Positions 9,001 through 18,500 of a stretch of 58,482 bases of DNA are shown here, piece after piece (the first letter of the stretch is position 1; the number at the start of each line of letters is the position of its first letter). The stretch is from the NCBI GenBank assembly GCA_949840805.1, contig CATKXR010000025.1, forward strand, positions 1-58,482, in the 5' to 3' direction. The position numbers were made by a program, and so were the translations under genes. The notes beneath the pieces are model-generated. The model saw nothing but the letters and a program-made list of their open reading frames with translations, did not search any database and was not told the DNA's origin. Origin of the DNA: an uncultured Lachnospiraceae bacterium. GTDB lineage: Bacteria; Bacillota; Clostridia; Lachnospirales; Lachnospiraceae.

Positions 9001-9048
9001 AACTATTGGATAAGATACAAATTTTTTGATTTGACTTATCCAATAGTT
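9001..9048 (+). terminator. 14-bp inverted repeat before the AT-rich glycan genes
   Basis: AACTATTGGATAAG (9001-9014) and its exact reverse complement (9035-9048) flank a 20-nt loop and are followed by TTTT within the stem end. It may end transcription of the secreted-protein gene or lie in the leader of 9083-9493. The rest of 8797-9082 is AT-rich and shows nothing else recognisable. Confidence 0.45.
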
Positions 9049-9082
9049 TTGGAAATATCAAAGTTCCAGTCATAGGGAGAAA

Positions 9083-9493
9083 ATGAAAAAAAAAGATTGT
9101 GTCTACAATATAATATTTAAACAGGAAGAAGTTATAAAGACTTATGAGAAATGGGTTTATGTATTGCAAAATAAAAATATGATATCTGAATACCTTATGC
9201 AAAATAATTATCATAAAATTGCTATTTATGGTTTGGGAAGGATAGGAAAACAATTATATAAGGAGTTGGCATCTTCCCAATTGACGGTATCTTATGTAAT
9301 TGATCAGGGTTATAGTATTACAAACAAATATTATAATCAGGTTCCATGTTATCATCCGGATGATAGATTGCCAAATGTAGACTTAATTATAGTAACTGTT
9401 CCCAGTGAGTCAGAAGAAATTATTAAGAATTTAAACAAAAAAGTTTCTTGTTCTGTAAAATCTATTAACGAGGTTTTATTTGTTATTGAATAA
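9083..9493 (+). CDS. Small Rossmann-like protein of the surface-glycan locus
   Basis: The 136-residue protein is essentially one domain: a helical lead of about 45 residues and then KIAIYGLGRIGKQLYKEL, VIDQGY and DLIIVTVPSESEEII. This is the nucleotide-binding core that also appears as an accessory domain in several neighbours. It is a free-standing copy and no catalytic residues can be assigned. It might bind a nucleotide sugar or partner with a glycosyltransferase. The ribosome site GGGAG lies 7 bp before ATG. It is the first gene of the AT-rich block. Confidence 0.55.
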   Translation: MKKKDCVYNIIFKQEEVIKTYEKWVYVLQNKNMISEYLMQNNYHKIAIYGLGRIGKQLYKELASSQLTVSYVIDQGYSITNKYYNQVPCYHPDDRLPNVDLIIVTVPSESEEIIKNLNKKVSCSVKSINEVLFVIE

Positions 9494-9527
9494 TCAAAAT
9501 TTATTATATATTAAGATTGGAGCGATT

Positions 9528-10724
9528 ATGAAAAATGAAAATAGTGCAGGAGGGCTAAAAAGTAAGGAAAGTTTAAGAACAAAAATTGTATATGCTGATG
9601 ATAAATTTTTTTGGGTAAATGATGAAGTGATAAATGGATTATATACGATTGACAGAAAAAGCTTTGAGGTGAAAAATGTTTTAAATTCATCTCAGTTATT
9701 CAAATATTGTAGATCTAAAATAATGTCTATTTTTTCATGGGAAGAAAACATTGTTATTGTACCTTGCGAAGTAAATACAAAATGGATTATTTATAATACA
9801 AAAAATGAAAAAGTACAATATAAGGATGTTGTAACAACAAAAGGTCGGACAGCAGGGGTTTGTATAGTTGAGGAACAAGGAATTTTGATACCTGCATCAT
9901 CTGCAGATCCTGCTTTTATAGTTGATTTAAAAACTTTGACATGTATACAAATTATAAAAAATTGGGCAGGAAAAGTATTGGAAAGAGATGAAGTTTTACC
10001 GACAGGTTCAGGAACAATAGTCGGTAAAACCGTTTTTTTCTATTTATATAATACAAAGTTTTTTTTCGAAATCGGAACAAAAAATATTAATAGATACAAA
10101 ATAGATATTCCTGAAAGAATATTCAGTATGGATTGTTATAATGATGAAATATGGATTTTACCAACAAGAGGAAATTATATTTATACAGTGAATACTAAAG
10201 GAGAGATATTGGATAAATATAAATTGTTCATTGATAAGAAACAGATTCTAGTATCTGATTTTGTGAGAATTATAGCTATGGAACAGTATATTTTTATGCT
10301 TCCAAATACGAATGAAAAGATTGGCGTATATGATAAAGAAAGAAGGAAGTTTTTCTATATTGATCTGGAAAAAGAAGGATTACACAACATATTACCTATA
10401 GAAGAGCAAATGGTACCTTATTGGGGATATCATATTGAAGATGGAAAAATATTTTTTTTACCATTAGGAAAAAGGTTAATTATAATTGATTTGAATACAT
10501 TAGAGTGTAAAAAAGTAGATGTTTTTTTACCTGATTTTATATCTGGTAATACATTATGGTATTGGTATGTATGGAATCAGTGTATTATCAAAGGCAGAAT
10601 AAATAACGAGACGGATAAAAATTCATTAAGATTATATTTTAAGATAATTATAAGAAATATGGATAATTGTTCAATAAAAAATCCAATTATAGGACAGCTA
10701 ATTTGGAAAAAGGTTCGTAAATAA
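9528..10724 (+). CDS. Beta-propeller-like protein, unknown function
   Basis: The 398-residue protein consists of repeated short strands with aromatic turns (for example YADDKFFWVND, IYNTKNEKVQYKD, IFSMDCYNDEIWILPT, GVYDKERRKFFYIDL), the look of a six- or seven-bladed propeller of the kelch/quinoprotein kind. It has no signal peptide or membrane helix, so it is cytoplasmic. I chose ATG 9528, which has GGAG 6 bp upstream, over TTG 9480. It lies between two Rossmann-domain genes in an AT-rich block and may scaffold or regulate glycan assembly. No enzyme function is claimed. Confidence 0.5.
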   Translation: MKNENSAGGLKSKESLRTKIVYADDKFFWVNDEVINGLYTIDRKSFEVKNVLNSSQLFKYCRSKIMSIFSWEENIVIVPCEVNTKWIIYNTKNEKVQYKDVVTTKGRTAGVCIVEEQGILIPASSADPAFIVDLKTLTCIQIIKNWAGKVLERDEVLPTGSGTIVGKTVFFYLYNTKFFFEIGTKNINRYKIDIPERIFSMDCYNDEIWILPTRGNYIYTVNTKGEILDKYKLFIDKKQILVSDFVRIIAMEQYIFMLPNTNEKIGVYDKERRKFFYIDLEKEGLHNILPIEEQMVPYWGYHIEDGKIFFLPLGKRLIIIDLNTLECKKVDVFLPDFISGNTLWYWYVWNQCIIKGRINNETDKNSLRLYFKIIIRNMDNCSIKNPIIGQLIWKKVRK

Positions 10725-10777
10725 AAAGATCAATTATTAACAATATTATTTTTCTATAAAAAGGAATGGTGTAATTA

Positions 10778-11926
10778 ATGAAGATTTTAATTTATGGGCT
10801 TGGACAAGGGCTTGATTTAGTTGAGAAAAGAATAAGAGGAGAGCATAAAATCATTGGATATACGGATTCATATTCAGATATTACTGTTTTTAGAGGCAAT
10901 CCGTTTTATAAATTAGAAAAGTTGCAATCCGTATTTTTTGATTTTGTTGTAATCGTAATAAAAGATAAAAAGGTTGCTTGGGAGGTTCGTAATTTATTAA
11001 TAGACAAGTATGGATTATCTGAGAATCAAGTTGTTCCTTTCTTTGTTTATGCAAATTATGAGTTACATAACTGGAAACTAGAAAATTATAATTTGATGGA
11101 AATACGGGGTTTGATTTTTGGAAATTCGCATGCTAAATGTGGATTTTTGGAGCAAGAGCTAGAAATTCCAATGATAAATTTTTCTGTCTCTGCACAAGAT
11201 ATTTACTATAATTATAAGATATTTGAAAAGTGCATCTCAGATTGGGGAGATAAGTTTAAAAAATTACAATATATTATTATAGACTTATATGATTATTGTT
11301 ATTTTAACTATGATATTTCTATGTGTTTACATGCAGTAGGTTATATATTAGGAGGAGGATATTTAGAGGAACATAATTTTAAAAACAATCCCAATTATAG
11401 TAAGTCATTTATGGATGAGTTGTTTGCAAGGTTCTATATTCCTGATAAAACACATATTATGCAGGTTTTATTTGACAGTATTTTTTTGAATTTTGAAGAA
11501 TTATATAAGGAAGATCGTTATCACCATATTGAGAAGAATGCAATGCTAACACAAGGACCAATTTTAGGCAGTGCAATTGCAAAAAGAAACGAATTAACAA
11601 TAGAAGAAAATATAAAAATAATGAAATTATTTTTACATGATATTTACACATATAATCCAAATATTCAAATTATTTTTACACTAATTCCAAGGTATGCGGC
11701 AATGGAATATGCGATAAGACCATTTATCAAAAAGTGGGAAAGTGAATTTAATGACATAGTATTACAATTTTGTAATAAGTATAATATATATTTTTTGAAT
11801 TATAAAGATAAAAATGAAATTTCAGAAAATCCGAATTTTTATTACGATGTAGAGCATTTGAATACTGTGGGAGGACGGGTACTTTCATCAATTTTAAATG
11901 AAGATTTACGAAAACTAAAAATATAG
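10778..11926 (+). CDS. SGNH-hydrolase-like protein with N-terminal Rossmann-like domain
   Basis: The 382-residue protein opens with KILIYGLGQGLDLVEKRI, the small Rossmann-like domain shared in this locus (about 1-95). The rest carries SGNH/GDSL-type blocks: a GNSHAK block I equivalent (near 114; Ser-His in place of the usual GDS) and YDVEHLNTVGG near the C-terminus, which gives the Asp-x-x-His dyad. SGNH proteins in surface-glycan loci often add or remove acetyl groups on sugars. The block I Ser supports catalysis here, but the substrate is unknown. It has no signal peptide, so it acts in the cytoplasm if soluble. It lies 21 bp before the next glycosyltransferase gene. Confidence 0.5.
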   Translation: MKILIYGLGQGLDLVEKRIRGEHKIIGYTDSYSDITVFRGNPFYKLEKLQSVFFDFVVIVIKDKKVAWEVRNLLIDKYGLSENQVVPFFVYANYELHNWKLENYNLMEIRGLIFGNSHAKCGFLEQELEIPMINFSVSAQDIYYNYKIFEKCISDWGDKFKKLQYIIIDLYDYCYFNYDISMCLHAVGYILGGGYLEEHNFKNNPNYSKSFMDELFARFYIPDKTHIMQVLFDSIFLNFEELYKEDRYHHIEKNAMLTQGPILGSAIAKRNELTIEENIKIMKLFLHDIYTYNPNIQIIFTLIPRYAAMEYAIRPFIKKWESEFNDIVLQFCNKYNIYFLNYKDKNEISENPNFYYDVEHLNTVGGRVLSSILNEDLRKLKI

Positions 11927-11947
11927 ATAGGGATGAGGAAATGCTAA

Positions 11948-12985
11948 ATGGATAGTTATATAGTCAGTTTTTGTATAGCAACTTACCAACGATATGAGAT
12001 TGTTAAAGAGCTGATAATGGAACTTTTGTCTGTAGATAGTGACAAGTTTGAAGTGGTAGTCTGTGATAATTGTTCTAAAGACGGAAGCTTTGAAAAAATC
12101 AAAGAGATAAAGGATGTACGTCTACAAATATATGCGAATGACAGAAATATTGGAAGTCTGGCTAATATGTGTGCAGCGCTAGATCGGGGCAGAGGACACT
12201 ATCTTTTTTATATAAATGATCGAGATAATGTAGATTCTTTTAAAATTAAAAAATTAATTACAATTCTTGAAAGAATAGACAAGGAAGATGTAGCGTTTGC
12301 AAAATGTATAGACGATTTCAGTCCAGAGAGAGATTATGACATCTTTTTATGTGGAAGGGAAGCTTTGTTGGAATTTGGCTGCAGGATTGCTCACCCTACA
12401 GGATACCTTTATCGATATGATGCATGGAATAGTATTGTAAAAAGAAGAAATTTATTTGAGCAGCAATGTTATGGAGATTATCCCTTTACGCAGATTTGTG
12501 CAATTTTATCACAAGCATATAATGGAGCAATTATATATGGAGATATTTGTAATTTAAAAAGAAGAAGAATTGATTTTTCAAAAGTCAAGTCAGGATATTA
12601 TAGTAACAGGAAGGATAAGCGATTATGGTACACTCCAGAAGTACAGTGGAGAGAATTAATGATAGCATATAAATTTTTAATTATAGAAGGAATTGATAAA
12701 GAACAGGTGGATGAGGTACTGTCGAGTAGATATCAGGAATACTTAAGACGTGTGGTAATAGAATATAAAAATATTATTGCAAAACCGGAAAATACATTAC
12801 ATTATAATTTGGAATTGTCTAATGATATGTTTCTCACTAGAGTAAAATCAATAAGAAATGGATTGTTTTTATGGAGAAGGATGATAAGCTTTTGTACTAA
12901 TATGAAAAAGAAAGATTTATTAAAAAGGACAAACTATGATACAAAACAAATTATCATGTTATATTTAACAGATTATGGAAGGTGA
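11948..12985 (+). CDS. Family 2 glycosyltransferase
   Basis: The 345-residue protein has the GT-A fold start SFCIATYQRYEIVKELI, the donor-site segment VVVCDNCSKDGS, and NDRNIGSLANM. The metal-binding position that is usually DXD reads YINDRDNVDS. These identify a GT2 inverting glycosyltransferase that transfers a sugar from a nucleotide donor in the cytoplasm. The C-terminal 120 residues are charged and helical with no membrane helix. The gene overlaps the following epimerase gene by 4 bp, indicating translational coupling. Sugar and acceptor are unknown. Confidence 0.75.
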   Translation: MDSYIVSFCIATYQRYEIVKELIMELLSVDSDKFEVVVCDNCSKDGSFEKIKEIKDVRLQIYANDRNIGSLANMCAALDRGRGHYLFYINDRDNVDSFKIKKLITILERIDKEDVAFAKCIDDFSPERDYDIFLCGREALLEFGCRIAHPTGYLYRYDAWNSIVKRRNLFEQQCYGDYPFTQICAILSQAYNGAIIYGDICNLKRRRIDFSKVKSGYYSNRKDKRLWYTPEVQWRELMIAYKFLIIEGIDKEQVDEVLSSRYQEYLRRVVIEYKNIIAKPENTLHYNLELSNDMFLTRVKSIRNGLFLWRRMISFCTNMKKKDLLKRTNYDTKQIIMLYLTDYGR

Positions 12986-13905
12986 ACTATTTGAAAAAAG
13001 TTATTCTTACAGGTGCATCTGGATTTATTGGGAAATGGCTGTTGAATGATTTATTGAGTGCAGGTATTGATGTGACGGTCATAGTAAGAGACAAGAGAAA
13101 GATAAATATCGACTTATGTGATAAAGTGCATATTTACGAAAGTGAATATTGCGATTATGATAAGCTTTCTATCCCTCAAGATAGTTATGATGCATTTTTT
13201 CATTTGGCATGGCAGGGAGTTGCAGGAGAAAGCAAAAATGATTTAGTGATTCAGACAGAAAATATTGGGATGTCTGTTGCATCCTTATCTTTGGCGAAAC
13301 GGTTGCAATGTAAAAAATTTATTGCAACTGGGACAGTGGCTGAATATGCTTATTGTGAAAAAATAATGGATTTTAGCCAGAAACAGACTCCAAATGATAT
13401 TTATGGAGCAATGAAGATTTCTGTCTATTATGTTTTAAGCGTTTTATCTAGAAGAGAAGAAATTGATTTTATCTGGGCTGTTTTACCCAGCACATATGGG
13501 GAGGGACGAAATAATAATAATATTATTACATATACGATTCAAAAACTTCTTAGAGGAGAAAAACCATTGTATGGAAATCTAACACAGTTATGGGATTTTT
13601 TATATGTTAAGGAAGTGGCCAGAGCTTTAAGATTAATTGGAGAATACGGGATTTCAGGGAAAATATATGGGGTTGGAAGTGGACAATACAGAACATTGAG
13701 AGATTATGTATATACAATAAGAGATATTATTGATGAGCATTTGGAATTAGGAATTGGTGAACTGATGGAGATGACGCAAAGGTCCAATAGTTCTTGTGTA
13801 GGAAATTATGATTTAATAAAAGATACTGGTTTTAAAGTCGAAATTGGGTTTGAACAGGGAATAAAGTATACAATTGATTATTATAAAAATAAAATGAGAA
13901 AATAA
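12982..13905 (+). CDS. NAD-dependent epimerase/dehydratase (extended SDR)
   Basis: The 307-residue protein has the dinucleotide motif TGASGFIGKWLL at the N-terminus, the DAFFHLAWQG segment, and the catalytic pair in DIYGAMKIS (Tyr-x-x-x-Lys). This is the nucleotide-sugar epimerase/dehydratase branch of short-chain dehydrogenases. Likely products are epimerised or reduced nucleotide sugars for the adjoining glycosyltransferases; the exact reaction cannot be told. It starts with GTG in a GTGA overlap with the GT2 gene. A CCCTTTTAAAAGGG palindrome (13912-13925) follows its stop. Confidence 0.8.
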   Translation: MNYLKKVILTGASGFIGKWLLNDLLSAGIDVTVIVRDKRKINIDLCDKVHIYESEYCDYDKLSIPQDSYDAFFHLAWQGVAGESKNDLVIQTENIGMSVASLSLAKRLQCKKFIATGTVAEYAYCEKIMDFSQKQTPNDIYGAMKISVYYVLSVLSRREEIDFIWAVLPSTYGEGRNNNNIITYTIQKLLRGEKPLYGNLTQLWDFLYVKEVARALRLIGEYGISGKIYGVGSGQYRTLRDYVYTIRDIIDEHLELGIGELMEMTQRSNSSCVGNYDLIKDTGFKVEIGFEQGIKYTIDYYKNKMRK

Positions 13906-13978
13906 ATTTTTCCCTTTTAAAAGGGTTATCAAATTTTTTCTCGCAGAAAAGAATGATGTATTTTTGTTAGGTAATTAG

Positions 13979-14071
13979 TTGGAAGAGGGATCTTTTGAAG
14001 TTATTCAGCATTTGGCAGAATATTTTAAATATAATGGAGATCATACTATCGTTTTGTATGGCTTGGTATAA
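13979..14071 (+). pseudogene. Remnant of a Rossmann-domain glycan gene
   Basis: Between the epimerase and the next GT2 gene a 30-codon stretch reads LEEGSFEVIQHLAEYF, then GDHTIVLYGLV and a stop. The IVLYGLV end is the start of the Rossmann-like module seen across the locus. There is no start codon or ribosome site and it is closed by stops on both sides. I read it as the scar of a gene lost at the junction of the AT-rich block and the next block. Confidence 0.3.
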
Positions 14072-14111
14072 TCATGGTTTTCACAGCAATATATGAGGAA
14101 AAGGCAGACCT

Positions 14112-15536
14112 ATGGATGTATCAATTACTGTAATCATACCAGTCTATAACGTGGAAAAATATCTGGTACAGTGCCTGGAAAGCATTGTGGGACAATCTGT
14201 TTTATTTGATGAAGTAATCTTGGTCAATGACGGCTCCAGTGATAAAAGCCTGTCGATATGCATGGAATATTGTTCAAATTATAAGTATTTTAAACTAATC
14301 AACCAAAACAACCAGGGACTTTCAGCAGCACGCAACAAGGGTTTGGAATGTGCGTCAAAAGAATATGTGATGTTCCTTGATTCGGATGATTATCTGAGAA
14401 TGGATACAGTAAAGCTGCTGAAAGATAAATTATGTAAATTTCCCATGGATGCGGTGTATTTTGACGCGGATATTAGATGTGAAGATGGCTGTACTGACAG
14501 AAAGAATATTTACGAAAGAAAATCAGCATGCTTAGACAGAACTTTGATGAGCGGCTGGGAGTTCTTTTCAAAGTGTTATCCTGAAAATTATGTCGTATCC
14601 GCCTGTATGGCAGTTTACAGAAAAAAAGCAATCGATAATGCAGGGGCCGTATTTCCTGAAGGATTATATTATGAAGATAATTTTTTTTCATACATATTTA
14701 TGATTCAGGCAAAATATGTGTCTCATATTTCTGAAAAACTATATCAAAGAAGGTATCGGGAAGGCTCTATAACAACCAGCGCCAATTCAGAAAAAAAAAT
14801 TATGGATTTCATAAAAATTATACTGCTGATATGGAACGAAATCATCCGTATGAAGGATATGGAATCTCCAGAAAAGAAAAGAATATTATGGAGGTTTATT
14901 GACGATTATTGTGGTTTGGCAATCGGACGCTATGGCTTATGCCTAAAACAAGACATTCTGACAGGAAGTGATGCAAGGGAATTGTTTTGTGATATGGCAA
15001 AAAAATATGGATTATTATTAAGAAAATACCCACTGGATGATGAAGCGGAAAATCTTTTTTTACTGAATCGGATACTAAGAAACCTCTGTCAGATAGACCG
15101 GTATTGTCCTGAAGAAAGGATTAGCATCAGACAAGCCATTGAAAAGATGGAGGAAAAGCAGGACGGTATCTATCAAATGTTGTTATGTGGTCTGCCGTTA
15201 AATTCAGAAAGGCATAAAGTAGGTATTTATGGAACGGGAAAATATACGGATGGTCTTCTCTCTATATATGAAAAAGTGATCGGAAACATCTCATGTGACC
15301 TGGTGTTTATAGATTCTTATAGAAAAAACGGACTTTATAAGGAAAGGAAAGTAATAAATTACCGGGAAGTGGATGATAGCTTTGACATGGTTGTTATTTC
15401 CAGTTTTTTGTATAGAAAAGAAATGATAGAAAATATAAAAAGCGTCAATAAAAAAGTTTTTTTATATGATTTCTTTGAAATTATAAAAGAAGATGTGTTT
15501 TCTGGATACGATAGTATTCCATTATTTCAAAAATGA
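14112..15536 (+). CDS. Family 2 glycosyltransferase with C-terminal Rossmann-like domain
   Basis: The 474-residue protein begins SITVIIPVYNVEKYL, with VNDGSSDKS and the DXD-type MFLDSDDYL, all classical GT2 features (residues 1-110). A helical region follows. From about residue 370, KVGIYGTGKYTDGLLSIYEK, then FIDSY and DMVVISSF mark the small Rossmann-like domain shared in the locus. This is a sugar transferase fused to a nucleotide- or nucleotide-sugar-binding module. It has no membrane segment. The acceptor is probably a surface glycan or glycoprotein. Confidence 0.75.
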   Translation: MDVSITVIIPVYNVEKYLVQCLESIVGQSVLFDEVILVNDGSSDKSLSICMEYCSNYKYFKLINQNNQGLSAARNKGLECASKEYVMFLDSDDYLRMDTVKLLKDKLCKFPMDAVYFDADIRCEDGCTDRKNIYERKSACLDRTLMSGWEFFSKCYPENYVVSACMAVYRKKAIDNAGAVFPEGLYYEDNFFSYIFMIQAKYVSHISEKLYQRRYREGSITTSANSEKKIMDFIKIILLIWNEIIRMKDMESPEKKRILWRFIDDYCGLAIGRYGLCLKQDILTGSDARELFCDMAKKYGLLLRKYPLDDEAENLFLLNRILRNLCQIDRYCPEERISIRQAIEKMEEKQDGIYQMLLCGLPLNSERHKVGIYGTGKYTDGLLSIYEKVIGNISCDLVFIDSYRKNGLYKERKVINYREVDDSFDMVVISSFLYRKEMIENIKSVNKKVFLYDFFEIIKEDVFSGYDSIPLFQK

Positions 15537-15609
15537 CAGCCAGTTTTTCGGTAAATCAGTATGCTCATAAATATAAATGGATTTTAATAGAAAAAGGAAA
15601 AGGTCAATA

Positions 15610-16932
15610 ATGATAAAAGTATCTGTTATCATGCCGGTTTATAATTCAGAAAAGCATTTGAAAACAGCACTGGAAAGTATATTAAAACAGACATTAAAAG
15701 AAATCGAAATTATCTGCATAGATGATGGATCAACAGATGCTTCTGTACAAATACTGCAGGAGTATCAGAAGAGGGATGACAGAATTATTATTGCTAAGCA
15801 GAATCACTCTAATGCAGGAACGGCAAGAAATTATGGCATGGAAATTGCCACAGGAAAATATTATTCATTTTTAGATTCGGATGATTATTTTGTTCCGCAA
15901 ATGTTGGAAAAAGCTTATTTGAATGCAGAAGATCAACAGGCGGATTTGGTGATTTTTGATGGGGAATATTTTGTAGATGAACTAAGATCAGCATATGATT
16001 CTGCGGATTTTTTGGCAGAAACATTGATACCGGATGGAGCCGGCTTTGATAATAAGAAAAAACTTCCGTATATTATGAATATATCAAATCCGGCTCCCTG
16101 GAACAAGCTTTTTTTATCCAAATTTATCAAAAAAAATCAAATTAAATTTCAGGAATGCAGAAGGGGAAACGATCTTTTTTTTGTGGAAATGGCTTTGGTA
16201 TTGGCTGAGAAGATTGGGGTTGTTAAAGAAAATCTTGTATATTACCGGACAGGTAATGGTATGAGCCTGCAAGGGACAGTCAGTGAATCACCGGATTATT
16301 TTATTAGTATCTTGTCAGATATCCGTGCGGAGCTAAAGAAAAGAAAAATGTTTGACGAGGTGGAAAAGAGTTTTAAAAGTTTATGTCTGGATAATTGTAT
16401 TTATAACTTGGATAATGTGGCAAGTCCCTCTTCTCTCGAAAAGCTGTACGGTGTGATAAAAGAATACGCTTTTAAAGAATTTGAAATTTTGGACAGCTTT
16501 GAGAAAGATTATTATAATCCGTATTTATATCAAGAATATCTTTTTGTAAAAGAGCACTCTCTTTTGGAATATTGTATGGAAAGGTATAGAAAAAAGTGTA
16601 AGAGGAACACGGTTAAGAAATATTTGTTTCCTTTTGAGAAAGTGGGAAAAGACAGCCGGATTATATTGTATGGGGGCGGACGAGTAGGGAGAAGCTTTTA
16701 TGACCAGATAAGAAAGAACCGTTATTGTATTTTAGAATCATGGGCAGATAAAAAGGTGAAGGAATACGACTCTTTTCCATTGATGTTCCCGGAACAGGTC
16801 AATTGGCATAAAAGCGATTATATAGTGGTAGCGATAGAAAAGAGGCATGTTGCAGCGGAAATTATCAATAACATTCATGAGGCATATGCAGTTCCATATG
16901 AAAAGATAATATGGGAAGATCCGGTTTTATAA
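15610..16932 (+). CDS. Family 2 glycosyltransferase with C-terminal Rossmann-like domain
   Basis: The 440-residue protein has KVSVIMPVYNSEKHL, CIDDGSTDAS and YSFLDSDDYF, so it is a GT2 enzyme of the same architecture as its upstream neighbour. Residues from about 352 (RIILYGGGRVGRSFYDQI, ESWADKK, DYIVVAIEK) are the shared Rossmann-like module. I start at ATG 15610, placing GT2 strand 1 at the very N-terminus; AAAAGG upstream is the ribosome site. An in-frame start at 15577 would add 11 basic residues. It lies 48 bp before the GC-rich nucleotidyltransferase gene. Confidence 0.75.
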   Translation: MIKVSVIMPVYNSEKHLKTALESILKQTLKEIEIICIDDGSTDASVQILQEYQKRDDRIIIAKQNHSNAGTARNYGMEIATGKYYSFLDSDDYFVPQMLEKAYLNAEDQQADLVIFDGEYFVDELRSAYDSADFLAETLIPDGAGFDNKKKLPYIMNISNPAPWNKLFLSKFIKKNQIKFQECRRGNDLFFVEMALVLAEKIGVVKENLVYYRTGNGMSLQGTVSESPDYFISILSDIRAELKKRKMFDEVEKSFKSLCLDNCIYNLDNVASPSSLEKLYGVIKEYAFKEFEILDSFEKDYYNPYLYQEYLFVKEHSLLEYCMERYRKKCKRNTVKKYLFPFEKVGKDSRIILYGGGRVGRSFYDQIRKNRYCILESWADKKVKEYDSFPLMFPEQVNWHKSDYIVVAIEKRHVAAEIINNIHEAYAVPYEKIIWEDPVL

Positions 16933-16979
16933 AAGATAAAAGAAAGCACAACGGATTATCGCAGGAGAAAGGGATAACT

Positions 16980-18500
16980 ATGGAATATATTATCGTGCAG
17001 GCAGGCGGGAAGGGAAGCCGCCTTGGATATCTGACCAAAAACAAGCCCAAGGCCCTGGTCCCGGTGGACAACCTCCCCATGCTCTTCCATTTATTCCGGA
17101 AATACCCGGAGAAACGGTTTGTCGTGATCGCAGATTACCAAAGGGAGGTGCTGCGGGAGTACCTTTCCTGCTTTGCCGAAGTGAAATACCAGGTGGTGGA
17201 CGCGCGTGGGACCGGGACCTGCTCCGGAATCCGCCAGGCCCTGGAGCTGATCCCGGACAGGCAGCCTTTTATGCTGGTGTGGTCGGATCTGGTCCTTCCG
17301 GAAGGGATGGAGCTGCCGGAAGGGTACGGGGATTTCCCCGAAAAGGATGTACCGGGAAGCCCCGGGGATTACATCGGGATCGCACAGACCTTCCCCTGCC
17401 GCTGGAGCTACCGGGAGGGATGTTTCCGGGAGGAGCAGTCCTCGGAATACGGGGTGGCGGGATTCTTTTTGTTCGGGGACAAGGGCAGGCTTTCGGGGGT
17501 GCCGGAAAGCGGGGAGCTGGTGCGGTGGATGCAGGGACAGAGGATGCAGTTTCGGGAGCTGGGCCTGGCAGGGACAAGGGAGTTCGGCATACTGGAGGAG
17601 TATGAGAAGCTGGGGCGGGAAAAATGCCGGCCCTTTAACCGGATCACCGTGGAGGGCGGGGTGCTGACCAAGGAGCCGGTGGACGGGCAAGGAAGGGAGC
17701 TGGCCGCCAGGGAGAGGGACTGGTATGAGAAGGCTGGGGAGCTGGATATCCTGGTCCTGCCCCGGATCTACGGGACGGATCCTTTGCGGATGGAGTACAT
17801 AAAAGGGAAAAATATATATGAGTGCCGGCTGTCCCACGAAGAGAAACGGGAGATACTGGAAAAACTGGTGGGCGCCCTCCATCGGCTCCATGAATCGGGG
17901 AAGGCAGCCGCGGATTCCTTCAGCATGAAGGAGGCGTATTATTACAAGACCATGGGGCGCCTGGGGAAGATCCGGGATCTGGTTCCTTTTGCCGGGGAGC
18001 GCCGTATCCGCATAAACGGGAAGGACTGCCGAAACGTGTATTTTTATAAAAGGGAGCTGGAGGAGAAGCTGGGGCGGATTGCCAGTAAGGATTTCCGCCT
18101 GATCCACGGGGACTGCACCTTTTCCAACCTGATGCTGCGGGAGGACGGGACACCGGTGCTGATTGACCCCAGGGGGTACTTCGGGTACACGAAACTGTAC
18201 GGGGACGTCCGGTATGACTGGGCAAAGCTTTACTATTCGGTCGTGGGCAATTATGACCGGTTCAACCTGAAGGATTTCCGGCTGGACATTGGGGAACGGG
18301 AGGTTTTCCTCACGATTGGGTCCAACGGCTGGGAGGATATGGGGCAGGACCTTTTGGAGCTGACAGGGGCAGAGGAGTGGGAGATCAAACTGCTGCATGC
18401 GGTGATCTGGCTGTCTTTGACCACCTATGCGTGGCAGGATTATGACTCGGTCTGCGGTGCTTTTTACAATGGGTTATATTATCTGGAGGATGTGTTATGA
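16980..18500 (+). CDS. Fused sugar nucleotidyltransferase and APH/choline-kinase-like kinase
   Basis: The 506-residue protein is bifunctional by layout. Residues 1-230 are a nucleotidyltransferase (YIIVQAGGKGSRLG, then KPKALVPV, then LVWSDLVL with the metal Asp), of the HddC/RmlA/LicC type. Residues 265-506 are a protein-kinase-like small-molecule kinase (LIHGDCTFSNLML catalytic loop, then VLIDPRGYFG with the metal Asp). A kinase joined to a nucleotidyltransferase would phosphorylate a sugar or polyol and activate it to an NDP donor. The choline branch (LicA/LicC) is the main alternative. ATG 16980 has AGGAGA upstream. The gene marks an abrupt rise in GC. It overlaps the isomerase gene by 4 bp. 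Confidence 0.7.
   Translation: MEYIIVQAGGKGSRLGYLTKNKPKALVPVDNLPMLFHLFRKYPEKRFVVIADYQREVLREYLSCFAEVKYQVVDARGTGTCSGIRQALELIPDRQPFMLVWSDLVLPEGMELPEGYGDFPEKDVPGSPGDYIGIAQTFPCRWSYREGCFREEQSSEYGVAGFFLFGDKGRLSGVPESGELVRWMQGQRMQFRELGLAGTREFGILEEYEKLGREKCRPFNRITVEGGVLTKEPVDGQGRELAARERDWYEKAGELDILVLPRIYGTDPLRMEYIKGKNIYECRLSHEEKREILEKLVGALHRLHESGKAAADSFSMKEAYYYKTMGRLGKIRDLVPFAGERRIRINGKDCRNVYFYKRELEEKLGRIASKDFRLIHGDCTFSNLMLREDGTPVLIDPRGYFGYTKLYGDVRYDWAKLYYSVVGNYDRFNLKDFRLDIGEREVFLTIGSNGWEDMGQDLLELTGAEEWEIKLLHAVIWLSLTTYAWQDYDSVCGAFYNGLYYLEDVL

Noticed and set aside
17091..18398. Large minus-strand reading frame of 435 codons opposite the nucleotidyltransferase-kinase gene
   Set aside because: It is Pro/His-rich low-quality sequence that arises from the GC-rich codons of the real gene on the plus strand, which has clear motifs, ribosome site and operon overlaps.
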